Below are positions 50,067 to 59,537 of a stretch of DNA of 64,000 nt, piece by piece. The translations under genes and the position numbers were made by a program. Below the pieces are notes generated by a model, which did not search any database, was not told where the DNA came from, and was given only the letters and a program-made list of their open reading frames with translations. The number at the start of each line of letters is the position of its first letter. Positions within the stretch are counted from its first letter, which is position 1. The DNA lies in contig NZ_CP030059.1 of NCBI RefSeq assembly GCF_015291745.1, positions 3,933,501 through 3,997,500 of the forward strand, read 5' to 3'. This stretch comes from Bradyrhizobium sp. CCBAU 53351 (lineage in GTDB: Bacteria > Pseudomonadota > Alphaproteobacteria > Rhizobiales > Xanthobacteraceae).

Positions 50067-51347
50067 CGCCGTGGCCATCCGTTTGGTCAAAAACCCGTCG
50101 ATCGCCTGCGCCATCGAGCCCACGGCCTTGGACCGCCAGCCCTCGGAGACCAGGTGCTCCAGGTCGCCCTTGTTGGAGACATAACCGATCTCGACCAGCA
50201 CCGAGGGTACATCGGGCGCCTTCAGGACGCGGAAACCGGCCGACTTCAGGGGATGCTTGTGCATCCGCACCGTCGACTTCATTTCCCCCATCAAGAGGCG
50301 GGCGAAACGATTTGAAAAGGTGCGGGTTTCTCGCTGCGTGAGGTCAATCAGGATGTCGGCGACATCGGTCGGCTCCTCCGCGAGGTTGAAGCCGGCAATC
50401 GCATCTGCCCGGTTTTCCGCATCGGCCAGCCGCTGGGCCTCGGCGTCGGACGCCTTGTCGGACAGCGTGTAGATGGTCGCGCCCTGCGCATCACCCTCGG
50501 CACGCGGCAGCGCATCGGCATGGATCGAGACGAACAACGCGGCCTTGAGATTGCGGGCGATCTTGGTCCGGTCATTGAGCGGAATGAAGGTGTCGTCGTC
50601 CCGCGTCATCACCACACGGTACTTGCCGGCCTTCTCCAATCTGTCGCGGAGCGCGAGCCCAAAGGCCAGCACCAGGTTCTTTTCGCTCTCGCCGCTCGAC
50701 TGCGTGCCATTGTCGATGCCGCCATGGCCGGGATCGATCACCACCACCGGGCGGCCATCGGCCTTCTGCTGCGCCGTGTCGGGGGCCGCGGTCGCGGGAG
50801 TCGCTGCGGGCGGCGCCTCGGCGATCGTGGGCCGCAGCTCAGGCCGATTTTCGGGCGCGAGCGCCTGCACGAACGCGGCGCGATCGACCTCCTCGAGCTC
50901 CAGCACGAGCCGGGCGGGCTGGCCGTTGGCCGCCTCCACCACGTAGGACTTGGCGATCTTGGCCGGTCCGGTCAGGTCGAACACGATTCGCGAGCCGCCG
51001 GGCATGACCAGCCCGTAGCGGAAAGCCTTGACCAATCCGCGCCCCCCGGCCCCCGTCCCCGCCGGCAGCTGAAAATTGACCTGCGGCACGTCGACGACGA
51101 CCCGGTACGGGTCGGCTAGCGTGACGGCACGGAAGGTGACGGCCTTGTCGATGTCGAGAATGAAGCGGGTCTGCTTGCCGTCGCCGGCCAGCCGGGCGGC
51201 CGAGGCGATCGGAAAATTTGCCGCTGCAACAGCGGGTTGCGGCTGGCTCTCCGCGGCCCTCAGGCGTGAGGAATCGGCATACGGCAACGCTGCAGCGCAC
51301 AGCAATGCGCATCCCAGCAAAACCCGTTGATTTGTGCGGCTCGCCAC
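50052..51347 (-). CDS. N-acetylmuramoyl-L-alanine amidase with AMIN domain (AmiC-like)
   Basis: A GTG start at 51345-51347 gives 431 residues: signal peptide (about 1-30), AMIN domain (about 45-150, TRFILDIDKAVTFRAVTLADPY), a Pro/Ala linker, and a zinc Amidase_3 domain (about 200-425) with ligands in IDPGHGGIDNG, SGESEKN and SIHADA and the catalytic Glu in LVEIGYVSN. It splits daughter-cell peptidoglycan in the periplasm, targeted by AMIN. A TTAA-N7-TTAA box 50 bp upstream suggests cell-cycle control by CtrA. Confidence 0.94.
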   Translation of the reverse strand: MASRTNQRVLLGCALLCAAALPYADSSRLRAAESQPQPAVAAANFPIASAARLAGDGKQTRFILDIDKAVTFRAVTLADPYRVVVDVPQVNFQLPAGTGAGGRGLVKAFRYGLVMPGGSRIVFDLTGPAKIAKSYVVEAANGQPARLVLELEEVDRAAFVQALAPENRPELRPTIAEAPPAATPATAAPDTAQQKADGRPVVVIDPGHGGIDNGTQSSGESEKNLVLAFGLALRDRLEKAGKYRVVMTRDDDTFIPLNDRTKIARNLKAALFVSIHADALPRAEGDAQGATIYTLSDKASDAEAQRLADAENRADAIAGFNLAEEPTDVADILIDLTQRETRTFSNRFARLLMGEMKSTVRMHKHPLKSAGFRVLKAPDVPSVLVEIGYVSNKGDLEHLVSEGWRSKAVGSMAQAIDGFLTKRMATAGSSN

Positions 51348-51396
51348 CGATTCCGTGCCTCCGAGCAGCCCTCTTTAACGCAATAGAACCACAGGG

Positions 51397-51411
51397 TTAA
51401 TCGATCCTTAA
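51397..51411. promoter_or_regulatory. CtrA-like binding site upstream of amidase
   Basis: TTAA-TCGATCC-TTAA is an exact TTAA-N7-TTAA full site, 50 bp upstream of the amidase GTG. CtrA, the alphaproteobacterial cell-cycle regulator, uses this consensus. Confidence 0.5.
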
Positions 51412-52053
51412 TGACAGAAACGCGAAACTCGGCGACTGTGACCGCCGTGCGACGCTCCCTTGCACGGATGGCTCATTCCTCGTATGTACGGAATGCTGAC
51501 GGCCGATATTTCAGGTTGTGTCGCATTCAGCCTCCCGGTGCACCGCGGGAACTCTCAAGGTTTGGGAATTCCAGCGTTTTCCGTTTCCCTCTAAGACCAG
51601 CGCGGTGCGCGGCAGCGAGTGGAACGGGTCAAGCGCCGGCGGCGGAACGGTCCCGGGTTACCACTTTCGTTGCCGGGGCGGTTCTGACAGCGATGTAACC
51701 CATTACCCGATCCCTTGATCCCAAGGGAGCGGTTCGTGATCCCCAAGGCGAGCGCGCTCGCGCCATGCCTGGCCAGCAGCAACTGATTGAAGGGCGGCCT
51801 CGCCGCCCAATGTTTCATACGGGCCGACGCTTGATGCGCCAGACTGTGCCGACGAATTCTGAAGGACCATTCGCGACGCTGCGGAGTGACAATCCCGCGC
51901 GCCGCCTTGGTCCTGAAGCTTCCGGTCCGGCAAGGCGCGAGAGACGGCGTTTCGGCCTTCCCCTCACCCCCGAATCAGGTGGACCGTCGCGTCACCCGGC
52001 GGCGCGATACGCGCCCACGGTGAATCGCGCCCGCCGCCGCCAAGAGTTAAGAC
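51412..52053 (+). other. Long non-coding leader region of rne
   Basis: About 640 bp upstream of RNase E show no gene with a credible start, signal or domain. It includes a 6-bp hairpin (CCCTTG-ATCC-CAAGGG at 51713-51728). RNase E genes often have long leaders through which the enzyme cuts its own mRNA, so this may be an autoregulatory leader. Confidence 0.45.
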
Positions 52054-55000
52054 ATGCCCAACAAGATGTTGATCGATGCCACCCACCCGGAAGAGACCCG
52101 GGTCGTCGTGGTCCGCGGCAATCGCGTCGAAGAGTTTGATTTCGAGACCGCGCAACGCAAGCAACTGCGCGGGAATATCTACCTCGCCAAGGTCACAAGG
52201 GTCGAACCCTCGCTCCAAGCCGCCTTCGTCGAATATGGCGGCAACCGCCACGGCTTCCTCGCCTTCAGTGAAATCCATCCCGACTACTATCAGATCCCGG
52301 TCGCCGACCGGCAGGCGCTGATCGAGGCCGAGGAACAGGCCCATCGTGAGGCCGAAGAGGAGAGCGAGAACCGCTCCCACGGACGCCGCCGTTCGCGCCA
52401 CCGCAACGCCCGCCGCCGTGGTCATGGCGAGCGCGTGCGCAGCGACATCGTCGAAGGCCTCGACGCCGGCGCTGATCCCGCCGCCCAGCCGATCGAGGGC
52501 GCGGCGCAGCCGGAGCATGCCGAGGGCGCCTTGCACGACGGCGAGCATTCGCACGCCGATGCAGAGCACCGTGGCGAGCACGAAGGCCACGATCACCACG
52601 ACGACGATCAGGGCGAACCTGCTCATGGCGAGCATGATCACGACGATCATCATGCCCATGATGACCAGCACGCCCACGACCACGACCATGACCATGGCCA
52701 CGACCACGACCGTGGTCACGATCACCAGCACGATCATCACGACCATGATCATGCCGGCGAGACGCCCGCGCCTGTCGCGGCCGTCGGCGCCGAGCCCGTG
52801 GTCGCGACCGAGATTGTTGCCGAGCCGCAGGAGGCCCAAACCTTCGAATCTCACGCGCCCGAGGCGCATGCGGAAGCTCTGGCCGAGGCCGTGACGTCGG
52901 TCGATGAGCCCGCTGATGCGGTGTACGGCGGCGGAGAGAATGCCGAGACGTCGCTTGCCGAGGCTGCGGAAGCAACTGGCGAAGAAGACGACGAAGATGA
53001 GGACGACGAGGAAGCCGAAGAGGAAGTCGTCGAATCCGTCGGCGGCGACGACGTGCTGGAGGAAGTGCCGGAGCGTACGTTCCGTCCGCGCCGCCAGTAC
53101 AAGATCCAGGAAGTCATCAAGCGCCGCCAGGTGATGCTGGTGCAGGTCGTCAAGGAAGAGCGTGGCAACAAGGGCGCCGCGCTGACGACCTATCTGTCGC
53201 TGGCCGGCCGCTATGCCGTCTTGATGCCGAACACGGCGCGCGGCGGCGGCATCAGCCGCAAGATCACCAGCGCCCAGGACCGTTCCCGCCTGAAGGAAGT
53301 GGTGCAGGATCTCGACGTGCCGGAAGGCATGGGCATCATCCTGCGCACCGCCGGCGCCGCCCGGACCAAGCCCGAGATCAAGCGCGACTTCGAATATCTG
53401 ATCCGGATGTGGGAGACGGTGCGCGACCTCACGCTGAAGTCGCAGGCCCCGACCCTCGTCTACGAGGAAGGCTCGCTGATCAAGCGCTCGCTGCGCGACC
53501 TCTACAACAAGGAGATCGACGAAATCTCGGTTGCCGGTGAATCCGGCTACCGCGAAGCGCGCGACTTCATGAAGATGCTGATGCCCGCCAATGTCAGCGC
53601 GGTGAAGCAGTATCGCGACGGCCAGCCATTGTTCTCGCGCATGGGCGTCGAGAGCCAGCTCGATGCGATGTTCTCGCCGACCGTGCAGCTGCGCTCCGGC
53701 GGCTACATCGTGATCAACCAGACCGAGGCGCTGGTCTCGATCGACGTCAACTCCGGACGATCGACGCGCGAGCACCATATCGAGGACACCGCGCTCAAGA
53801 CCAATCTGGAGGCGGCCGAAGAGGTCGCCCGCCAGCTCCGCTTGCGCGACCTCGCCGGCCTGATCGTCATCGACTTCATCGACATGGACGAGAAGCGCAA
53901 CAACCGTGCGGTCGAGCGCAAGCTGTCCGATTGCCTGAGGCAGGACCGCGCGCGCATCCAGGTCGGACGCATCTCGCATTTCGGCCTGCTCGAAATGTCG
54001 CGCCAGCGCATCCGCGCCAGCGTGCTCGAGAGCTCGACCGATCCCTGCCCGCATTGCGGCGGCACCGGCCACGTCCGCTCGGTGTCCTCGGTGGCGCTGC
54101 AGCTGCTGCGCGGCCTCGAAGAAATCCTGATGAAGGGCGCGACCCACAATCTCGTGGTACGCACCCGCACCGACGTTGCGCTCTATGTGCTCAACCACAA
54201 GCGTGGCCACCTGCGCGATCTCGAGAACGGCTTCAAGGTCACCCTCTCGGTGATCGCGGATCCCAGCGTCAGCGGGCCGCAGGCCTACCTCATCGACCGC
54301 GGCGAACAGGTGCATACGCTGGAAGCCGCCAAGGCGCTGCTGGCGGCGCAGGCGGCCGCAAGCCCGCCGCCGCTGGTCGAAGAAGCTTATGACGACGAGG
54401 AGTTCGATCCGGAGACCGAATCCGAGGTCGAGACCGAGGAGACCGAAGGTCTCGCCGAGGAGCAGTCCGCAGGCGACGCCGGGTCCGAGCAGGACGGCCA
54501 ACGCCGCAAGCGCCGCCGTCGCCGGCGCGGCCGCGGTGGCCCGCGCGAGGGCGAATTGCGCGAGGATGGCGCCCCCACCCTTCCCGAGGCGGCCGTGGCG
54601 GCCGGCGAAGGCGAGGACGATGCCGAACCCGAGCAGGACGGCGAGGAAGGCGAGGAACAGGCAGCCCGTGGCGAACAGCAGGGCAGCGGTGATCGCCGGC
54701 GCCGGCGTGGTCGCCGCGGCGGACGCCGTCGTCGCGGTGGCGGCGAGGAAGGTCTCGCCGGCTCCATCGGTGACGAACTCGGCACCAATCATCCATCGGA
54801 AGCAGCCGAGGCGGTTGCCGATTTCGACGGCCTCGGCAGTGAGGCTGCGCCCTCGATTGCGCAAGCCGAGCACAGCGCCGCCGAGCCGCAAGTCTCGCAG
54901 CCTGAGCCGCACGCCGAAGTGCAGACCGAGGCTCCGGCCCAGCCCGAGCCCGTCGCCGCGGAGGAAGAGCCCGCCGACGACAAGGCCGCGCGGCGCCGCT

Positions 55001-55191
55001 CCACGGTGCGCGAAAAGGTGAGCTTCATGTCGAGCAGCCCGAGCGAGCCGGCAGCCCCGGTTGCCCAGGCAGTCGAGCCGGTCACCCCGCCCGCACCGGC
55101 AGCTGAACCTGCGGCGGAAGCGACGAGCGAAACGCCCGCCGCCCCGCGCCGCGCCGGCTGGTGGTCCCGCCGCTTTGGCGGCGGCGAATAA
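52054..55191 (+). CDS. rne: Ribonuclease E/G with His/Asp-rich insertion
   Basis: The 1045-residue endonuclease begins MPNKMLIDATHPEETRV. The S1 domain starts at about residue 38 (GNIYLAKVTRVEPSLQAAFVEYG) and is split: its second half resumes near residue 348 (IKRRQVMLVQVVKEERGNKG). The roughly 255 residues between are charged, and residues 160-235 are a run of His-Asp repeats. The catalytic core is complete, with the Mg-binding aspartates in SIDVNSGRST and VIDFIDMD and the zinc link CPHCGG. The C-terminal 300 residues are Arg- and Glu-rich, like a degradosome scaffold. It processes rRNA, tRNA and mRNA. Confidence 0.95.
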   Translation: MPNKMLIDATHPEETRVVVVRGNRVEEFDFETAQRKQLRGNIYLAKVTRVEPSLQAAFVEYGGNRHGFLAFSEIHPDYYQIPVADRQALIEAEEQAHREAEEESENRSHGRRRSRHRNARRRGHGERVRSDIVEGLDAGADPAAQPIEGAAQPEHAEGALHDGEHSHADAEHRGEHEGHDHHDDDQGEPAHGEHDHDDHHAHDDQHAHDHDHDHGHDHDRGHDHQHDHHDHDHAGETPAPVAAVGAEPVVATEIVAEPQEAQTFESHAPEAHAEALAEAVTSVDEPADAVYGGGENAETSLAEAAEATGEEDDEDEDDEEAEEEVVESVGGDDVLEEVPERTFRPRRQYKIQEVIKRRQVMLVQVVKEERGNKGAALTTYLSLAGRYAVLMPNTARGGGISRKITSAQDRSRLKEVVQDLDVPEGMGIILRTAGAARTKPEIKRDFEYLIRMWETVRDLTLKSQAPTLVYEEGSLIKRSLRDLYNKEIDEISVAGESGYREARDFMKMLMPANVSAVKQYRDGQPLFSRMGVESQLDAMFSPTVQLRSGGYIVINQTEALVSIDVNSGRSTREHHIEDTALKTNLEAAEEVARQLRLRDLAGLIVIDFIDMDEKRNNRAVERKLSDCLRQDRARIQVGRISHFGLLEMSRQRIRASVLESSTDPCPHCGGTGHVRSVSSVALQLLRGLEEILMKGATHNLVVRTRTDVALYVLNHKRGHLRDLENGFKVTLSVIADPSVSGPQAYLIDRGEQVHTLEAAKALLAAQAAASPPPLVEEAYDDEEFDPETESEVETEETEGLAEEQSAGDAGSEQDGQRRKRRRRRRGRGGPREGELREDGAPTLPEAAVAAGEGEDDAEPEQDGEEGEEQAARGEQQGSGDRRRRRGRRGGRRRRGGGEEGLAGSIGDELGTNHPSEAAEAVADFDGLGSEAAPSIAQAEHSAAEPQVSQPEPHAEVQTEAPAQPEPVAAEEEPADDKAARRRSTVREKVSFMSSSPSEPAAPVAQAVEPVTPPAPAAEPAAEATSETPAAPRRAGWWSRRFGGGE

Positions 55192-55217
55192 GGCCTGACA
55201 ACCTATGCAAGACACGA

Positions 55218-55245
55218 CGCCCGGCACTGCCGGGCGTTTTTGTTT
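55218..55245 (+). terminator. Rho-independent terminator of rne
   Basis: CGCCCGGCA-C-TGCCGGGCG forms a strong stem, followed by TTTTTGTTT, 27 bp after the rne stop. Confidence 0.9.
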
Positions 55246-55298
55246 CGCCGATGTCCCGATGTGCTAAGCCGTTTGCGCAATCTGAGAGGGGACCGGCA

Positions 55299-56795
55299 TT
55301 GTCAGAGCTTTGCGATTCCAGCGCCGTCGAGTTGCGCCGCCTGTTGGCCGCCCGGGCGATCTCACCTGTCGAGTTGCTCGACGCCTGCCTGTCCCGCATC
55401 GCCGCCATCAATCCCGCCGTCAACGCCGTCGTGACGCTGGACGAGCCGGGCGCGCGTGCCGCTGCCAAGGCGGCCGAAGCCGCCATCCTGCGCGGCGAGG
55501 ATCGCGGTGCCCTGCACGGGCTTCCCGTTCTCATCAAGGATACCCAGGACACCGCGGGGATGCGCTCCACCTATGGCAGCCCGCTGCTGAAGGATAACGT
55601 CCCGGCGGCCGACCAGGGCTCGGTCGCGCGCCTGCGCGCCGCCGGCGCCATCATCTTCGGCAAGACCAACACGCCGGAATGGGCGGCGGGCGGCAACACC
55701 CGCAATCCCGTGTTCGGCGCGACCGGCAATCCCTTCGATCCCATGCGCTCGGCGGCGGGCTCCTCCGGCGGCTCGGCGGTGGCGCTCGCCTGCGGCATGG
55801 CTCCGCTCGCCTCGGGCTCCGACACTGGCGGGTCCCTGCGCAATCCGGCAGGCTTCGCCGGCATCGTCGGCATGCGTCCGTCCTACGGCCTCGTGGCCAG
55901 CGAAAAGCGGGCGTTCGGCTGGTCCAATCTGTCGACCGACGGGCCGATGGCGCGCAACGTCGCCGACACCGCCTTGATGCTGTCGGTGATGGCGAGCGAT
56001 GATGCCCGCGATCCGCTCGCCTATACGCTGCCCGGCGAGGCCGTGCGCGCGCGCGCCGAGCGCTGGGCCGTCCCGCGCCCCGCAGAGCTCGGCAAGCTCC
56101 GCCTCGCCTTCACAGAGGATTTCGGCTTCGCTCCGACCGAGCAGGCGATCCGGCGCGTGTTCCGCGCACGCGTGAAGCGGCTCGCACCGCTGTTCGCAGA
56201 ATCCCGCGAAGCAACGCCGGATTGCGCCGGCGCCGACGACGCTTTTGCCGTGCTCCGCGCAGGCATGTTCCTGGCGACCCACGGCAAGAACTACAAGGAA
56301 CGTCCCGAGATGCTCGGCCCCAATGTCCGCGCCAATGTCGAGGAAGGGCTCGGCTACACGCTCGAAGACCATGCGCGGGCCTCGACGACGCAGACCAGGA
56401 TTTATCGCGCCTATCAAAGCTTCTTCGAAACCTGCGACGTACTGATCAGCCCGACGATCACGCTGAGCCCGCGGCCATGGTCGGAGCCTCACCCGGCGGA
56501 GATCGATGGCGCTCCGACCAGATCCTACTTCCATTGGCTCGCGCTCGCCTACGCCGTCACGCTTGCAGGCCATCCCGCCATCAGCATTCCGCTCGGCCTC
56601 GACGAAGCCGGACTGCCGTTCGGCCTCCAGGTCGTCGGTCCGCGCGGCGGCGACGCCATCGTGCTCTCGGTTGCCGCAGGCATTGAGGCCGCCTTTGCGA
56701 GCGACGCGCAATTGTGCCGGCCGGTCCCCGACCTTGCGAGGCTTGCCGCGACGCCGCCGCTGTCCGCCGCCCCCGGCTTTCTCACTTGGGAATAA
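55299..56795 (+). CDS. Amidase (amidase signature family)
   Basis: No ATG fits; the TTG at 55299 follows AGAGGGG 7 nt earlier and gives 498 residues beginning MSELCDSSAVEL. The Ser-Ser-Lys triad is visible: Lys in LPVLIKDTQDTAG, the cis-Ser in RSAAGSSGGSAVA and the nucleophile in SDTGGSLRNPAG. The enzyme hydrolyses amides. It is followed 26 bp later by an FAD amine oxidase-like gene, so the two may act on one amino-acid-derived substrate. GatA is unlikely because the C-terminal part differs and no gatB or gatC is near. Confidence 0.88.
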   Translation: MSELCDSSAVELRRLLAARAISPVELLDACLSRIAAINPAVNAVVTLDEPGARAAAKAAEAAILRGEDRGALHGLPVLIKDTQDTAGMRSTYGSPLLKDNVPAADQGSVARLRAAGAIIFGKTNTPEWAAGGNTRNPVFGATGNPFDPMRSAAGSSGGSAVALACGMAPLASGSDTGGSLRNPAGFAGIVGMRPSYGLVASEKRAFGWSNLSTDGPMARNVADTALMLSVMASDDARDPLAYTLPGEAVRARAERWAVPRPAELGKLRLAFTEDFGFAPTEQAIRRVFRARVKRLAPLFAESREATPDCAGADDAFAVLRAGMFLATHGKNYKERPEMLGPNVRANVEEGLGYTLEDHARASTTQTRIYRAYQSFFETCDVLISPTITLSPRPWSEPHPAEIDGAPTRSYFHWLALAYAVTLAGHPAISIPLGLDEAGLPFGLQVVGPRGGDAIVLSVAAGIEAAFASDAQLCRPVPDLARLAATPPLSAAPGFLTWE

Positions 56796-56821
56796 CGCGG
56801 TCCGACAGGAGAAGTCTTCCG

Positions 56822-58054
56822 ATGCAAAGCGCAATGGTTCTCGGCGGCGGCATGATCGGCGTGAGCGCCGCGCTGCACCTGCAGCAGCGCGGCTGGGCCG
56901 TGACGCTCGTCGATCGCAGGGAGCCGGGCCGTGAGACCAGCTACGGCAATGCCGGCATGATCCAGGCCGAAGCGGTCCGCCCCTATCCGATGCCGCGCGA
57001 TCTCGCGACGCTGCTCAAGATCGCGACCGGCCGCACCAACGACGTGCGCTACAGCCTGTCGTCGCTTCACCTCCATGTCGAGCCCCTGCTCCGCTACTGG
57101 TGGCACTCGGCGCCGAAACGGCATCGCGAGGCGATCGAGGCTTGGGCGCGGCTGATCGCCTACGCGACCCCGGAGCACGACATCCTCATTCGGGAAGCCC
57201 ATGCCGACAATCTGATCCGCCGCGCCGGCTATCGCGCGCTGTACCGCGACGCCGCGGACCTCGATCTTTCGATCAAGGCCGCAGAACAAGACCAGCGCGA
57301 ATTCGGCGTGAAGTTCCGGGTGCTGTCCGGCAGCGAGCTTGCCAAAGCCGAGCCGACCCTGCGCGACGATCTTCCCGGCGCGATCCACTGGCTCGATACC
57401 TGGACGGTGTCCGATCCCGGCGCCCTCGTCACGGCCTATGCCGAGCTGTTCGAGCGTCGCGGCGGCACCATCGTGCTGGGCGATGCGCAGTCGCTGCAGC
57501 AGACCGCGACCGGATGGTCGGTCAACACGGACCAGGGCCGCCTCGACGCCGCCCACGCCGTCGTGACGCTGGGGCCGTGGTCGCCCGACCTCCTCCACAA
57601 ATTCGGCTATCGCATTCCGCTGGTGCGCAAGCGCGGCTACCACATGCATTACAGCGGCGGCGCTTCGCTCGACCTGCCGCTCGTCGACAAGGGCGGCGGC
57701 TACGCCATGGGCCCGATGGCAAAGGGAATCCGCATCACCACCGGCGCGGAATTGACCGGCATGGACGCGCTCGCCACGCCCGTCCAGCTCGCCAGCGCGG
57801 AAGGCTCCGCGCGGGAGCTGATCGACCTCGGCAAGCGCGTCGAGCCGGATCCGTGGTTCGGCACCCGCCCCTGCACGCCCGACATGCTGCCGGTGCTCGG
57901 GCAAGCTCCGCGGCATCCCGGCCTCTGGATGAATTTCGGTCACGGCCACCAGGGCTTTACCCTGGGACCCGCGAGCGGACGCCTGCTTGCCGAGATCATG
58001 AGCGGCGAGACGCCGGCGATTGATCCGCTGCCATATCGGCCCGAGCGGTTCTAG
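56822..58054 (+). CDS. FAD-dependent oxidoreductase, D-amino-acid dehydrogenase-like
   Basis: The 410-residue protein starts MQSAMVLGGGMIGVSAALHLQQRG, the FAD-binding Rossmann motif, followed by ETSYGNAGMIQ, typical of DadA-type dehydrogenases. The C-terminal FAD loop is NFGHGHQGFTLGPASGRLLAE. It would oxidise a D-amino acid or similar amine and pass electrons to quinone. It is cotranscribed with the upstream amidase. Confidence 0.88.
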   Translation: MQSAMVLGGGMIGVSAALHLQQRGWAVTLVDRREPGRETSYGNAGMIQAEAVRPYPMPRDLATLLKIATGRTNDVRYSLSSLHLHVEPLLRYWWHSAPKRHREAIEAWARLIAYATPEHDILIREAHADNLIRRAGYRALYRDAADLDLSIKAAEQDQREFGVKFRVLSGSELAKAEPTLRDDLPGAIHWLDTWTVSDPGALVTAYAELFERRGGTIVLGDAQSLQQTATGWSVNTDQGRLDAAHAVVTLGPWSPDLLHKFGYRIPLVRKRGYHMHYSGGASLDLPLVDKGGGYAMGPMAKGIRITTGAELTGMDALATPVQLASAEGSARELIDLGKRVEPDPWFGTRPCTPDMLPVLGQAPRHPGLWMNFGHGHQGFTLGPASGRLLAEIMSGETPAIDPLPYRPERF

Positions 58055-58063
58055 GCCCAAACA

Positions 58064-58095
58064 AAAGGGCTGATCGAGGATATCGACCAGCCCTT
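58064..58095 (-). terminator. Terminator of dctA (possibly bidirectional)
   Basis: AAGGGCTGATCGA (58065-58077) and TCGACCAGCCCTT (58083-58095) pair with one mismatch. Read leftward the stem is followed by TTTTGTTT, so it mainly serves dctA; the convergent gene ends 10 bp before it. Confidence 0.75.
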
Positions 58096-58120
58096 CCCAA
58101 TTCGAAGCCCGAGGGCGCGA

Positions 58121-59455
58121 TCAGTCCGTGGTGATCGCCGTCTCCATGTCGGTCGGGTCGATCCGCTTGGCGAGGTTGGCGTTGAGCTTGTCGCGGTCGA
58201 GCTCACCTTCCCACCAGGCGACGATCACGCAGGCGACGCCGTTGCCGCACAGATTGGTCAGCGCGCGGCACTCGCTCATGAACTTGTCGATGCCGAGCAC
58301 GATCGCCATGCCCGGCACGAGGCGCGGATCGACCACGGCAAGCGTCGCTGCCAGCGTGATGAAGCCCGCGCCGGTGATGCCGGAAGCGCCCTTCGAGGTC
58401 AGCATCGCCACGACCAGGATGGTCAGCTGCTGGCTGAAGCTGAGATCGTAGCCGAGCGCCTGCGCGATGAAGAGCGTCGCCAGCGTCATGTAGATGTTGG
58501 TGCCGTCGAGATTGAACGAGTAACCCGTGGGCACCACGAGGCCGACCACCGACTTGGAGCAGCCGAGCCGCTCCAGCTTCTCCATCAGGGACGGCAGCGC
58601 GCTTTCCGAGGACGAGGTACCGAGCACGATCAGCAGCTCGTCCTTGATGTAGGCCAGGAACTTGAAGATCGAGAACCCGGCAAGGCGCGCGATGATGCCG
58701 AGCACGACGAAGACGAACAGCGCCGCGGTGACGTAGAACGTGGCGATCAGCCCGACCAGATTGAGGATCGCGCCGGTGCCGAACTTGCCGATCGTATAGG
58801 CCATGGCGCCGAACGCGCCGATCGGCGCTGCGCGCATCACGATGGAGATGACGCCGAACACGGCATGGGCGGCGTCGTCGATGAAGCTGCGGATGGTGTG
58901 GCCGCGCTCACCCAGGCTCATAATTGCGAAGCCGAACAGCACCGAGAACAGCAGCACCTGGAGGATTTCGCCTTGCGCGAAGGCCCCGACCACCGTGTCG
59001 GGAATGATGTGCAGCACGAAGTCGACGGACTTCTGGCCGGCAGCCTGCTTGGCGTAATTGGCAACGGCCGCCTCGTTGGCCGCCCCACTGCCGAAGCCCG
59101 CGCCCGGCTTCACGAGATTGCCGATGATCAGTCCGATCACCAGGGCGAAGGTCGAGACGACCTCGAAATAGACCAGCGCCTTGATGCCGATGCGGCCGAC
59201 CTTCTTGGCATCCTGGATGTGGGCGATTCCGGAGACGACGGTGCAAAAGATGATCGGGGCGATCACCATCTTGATCAGCTTGATGAAGCCGTCGCCGAGC
59301 GCCTTGATCCATTCGTTGGTGGCAACCGTCGGCCACAGCCAGCCGACGATGGCGCCGAGCACGATGGCGATCAGCACCTGGACGTAGAGAACCTTGTACC
59401 ACGGCTTTGCTGCGGGCGGCGCGATCGGCGCCCCCGCCATCGTTGTCGTCGTCAT
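58121..59455 (-). CDS. dctA: C4-dicarboxylate:cation symporter DctA
   Basis: The 444-residue protein (start 59453-59455, [14 protein letters not shown]) belongs to the glutamate/dicarboxylate symporter family. It has eight transmembrane helices plus two hairpins: the serine-rich tip ([21 protein letters not shown]), helix 7 motif ([12 protein letters not shown]) and hairpin 2 ([16 protein letters not shown]). It takes up succinate, malate and fumarate, the main carbon source of nitrogen-fixing rhizobia in nodules. No dctBD genes are adjacent in the window. Confidence 0.94.
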   Translation of the reverse strand: MTTTTMAGAPIAPPAAKPWYKVLYVQVLIAIVLGAIVGWLWPTVATNEWIKALGDGFIKLIKMVIAPIIFCTVVSGIAHIQDAKKVGRIGIKALVYFEVVSTFALVIGLIIGNLVKPGAGFGSGAANEAAVANYAKQAAGQKSVDFVLHIIPDTVVGAFAQGEILQVLLFSVLFGFAIMSLGERGHTIRSFIDDAAHAVFGVISIVMRAAPIGAFGAMAYTIGKFGTGAILNLVGLIATFYVTAALFVFVVLGIIARLAGFSIFKFLAYIKDELLIVLGTSSSESALPSLMEKLERLGCSKSVVGLVVPTGYSFNLDGTNIYMTLATLFIAQALGYDLSFSQQLTILVVAMLTSKGASGITGAGFITLAATLAVVDPRLVPGMAIVLGIDKFMSECRALTNLCGNGVACVIVAWWEGELDRDKLNANLAKRIDPTDMETAITTD

Positions 59456-59537
59456 CGTTTCACTCCCCCTCAAACGCTGGGCCAGCCAAGATCAACTTGG
59501 CCGGCCCTGTCAATTGGAACCGCGAATTTTGCGCGCT

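Noticed and set aside
51411..51698. Rightward 95-codon frame in the rne leader
   Set aside because: Its ATG lies in the CtrA-like box, it has no ribosome-binding site or domain, and its composition is unlike neighbouring genes.
51964..55227. Very long leftward open frame (over 1000 codons) opposite RNase E
   Set aside because: It is the antisense shadow of a high-GC gene. The rightward frame has the full RNase E core, zinc link and a terminator; the leftward one has no domain.
55161..55298. Longer N-terminus for the amidase starting inside rne
   Set aside because: It would cross the rne stop and terminator; the TTG at 55299 has a good ribosome-binding site.
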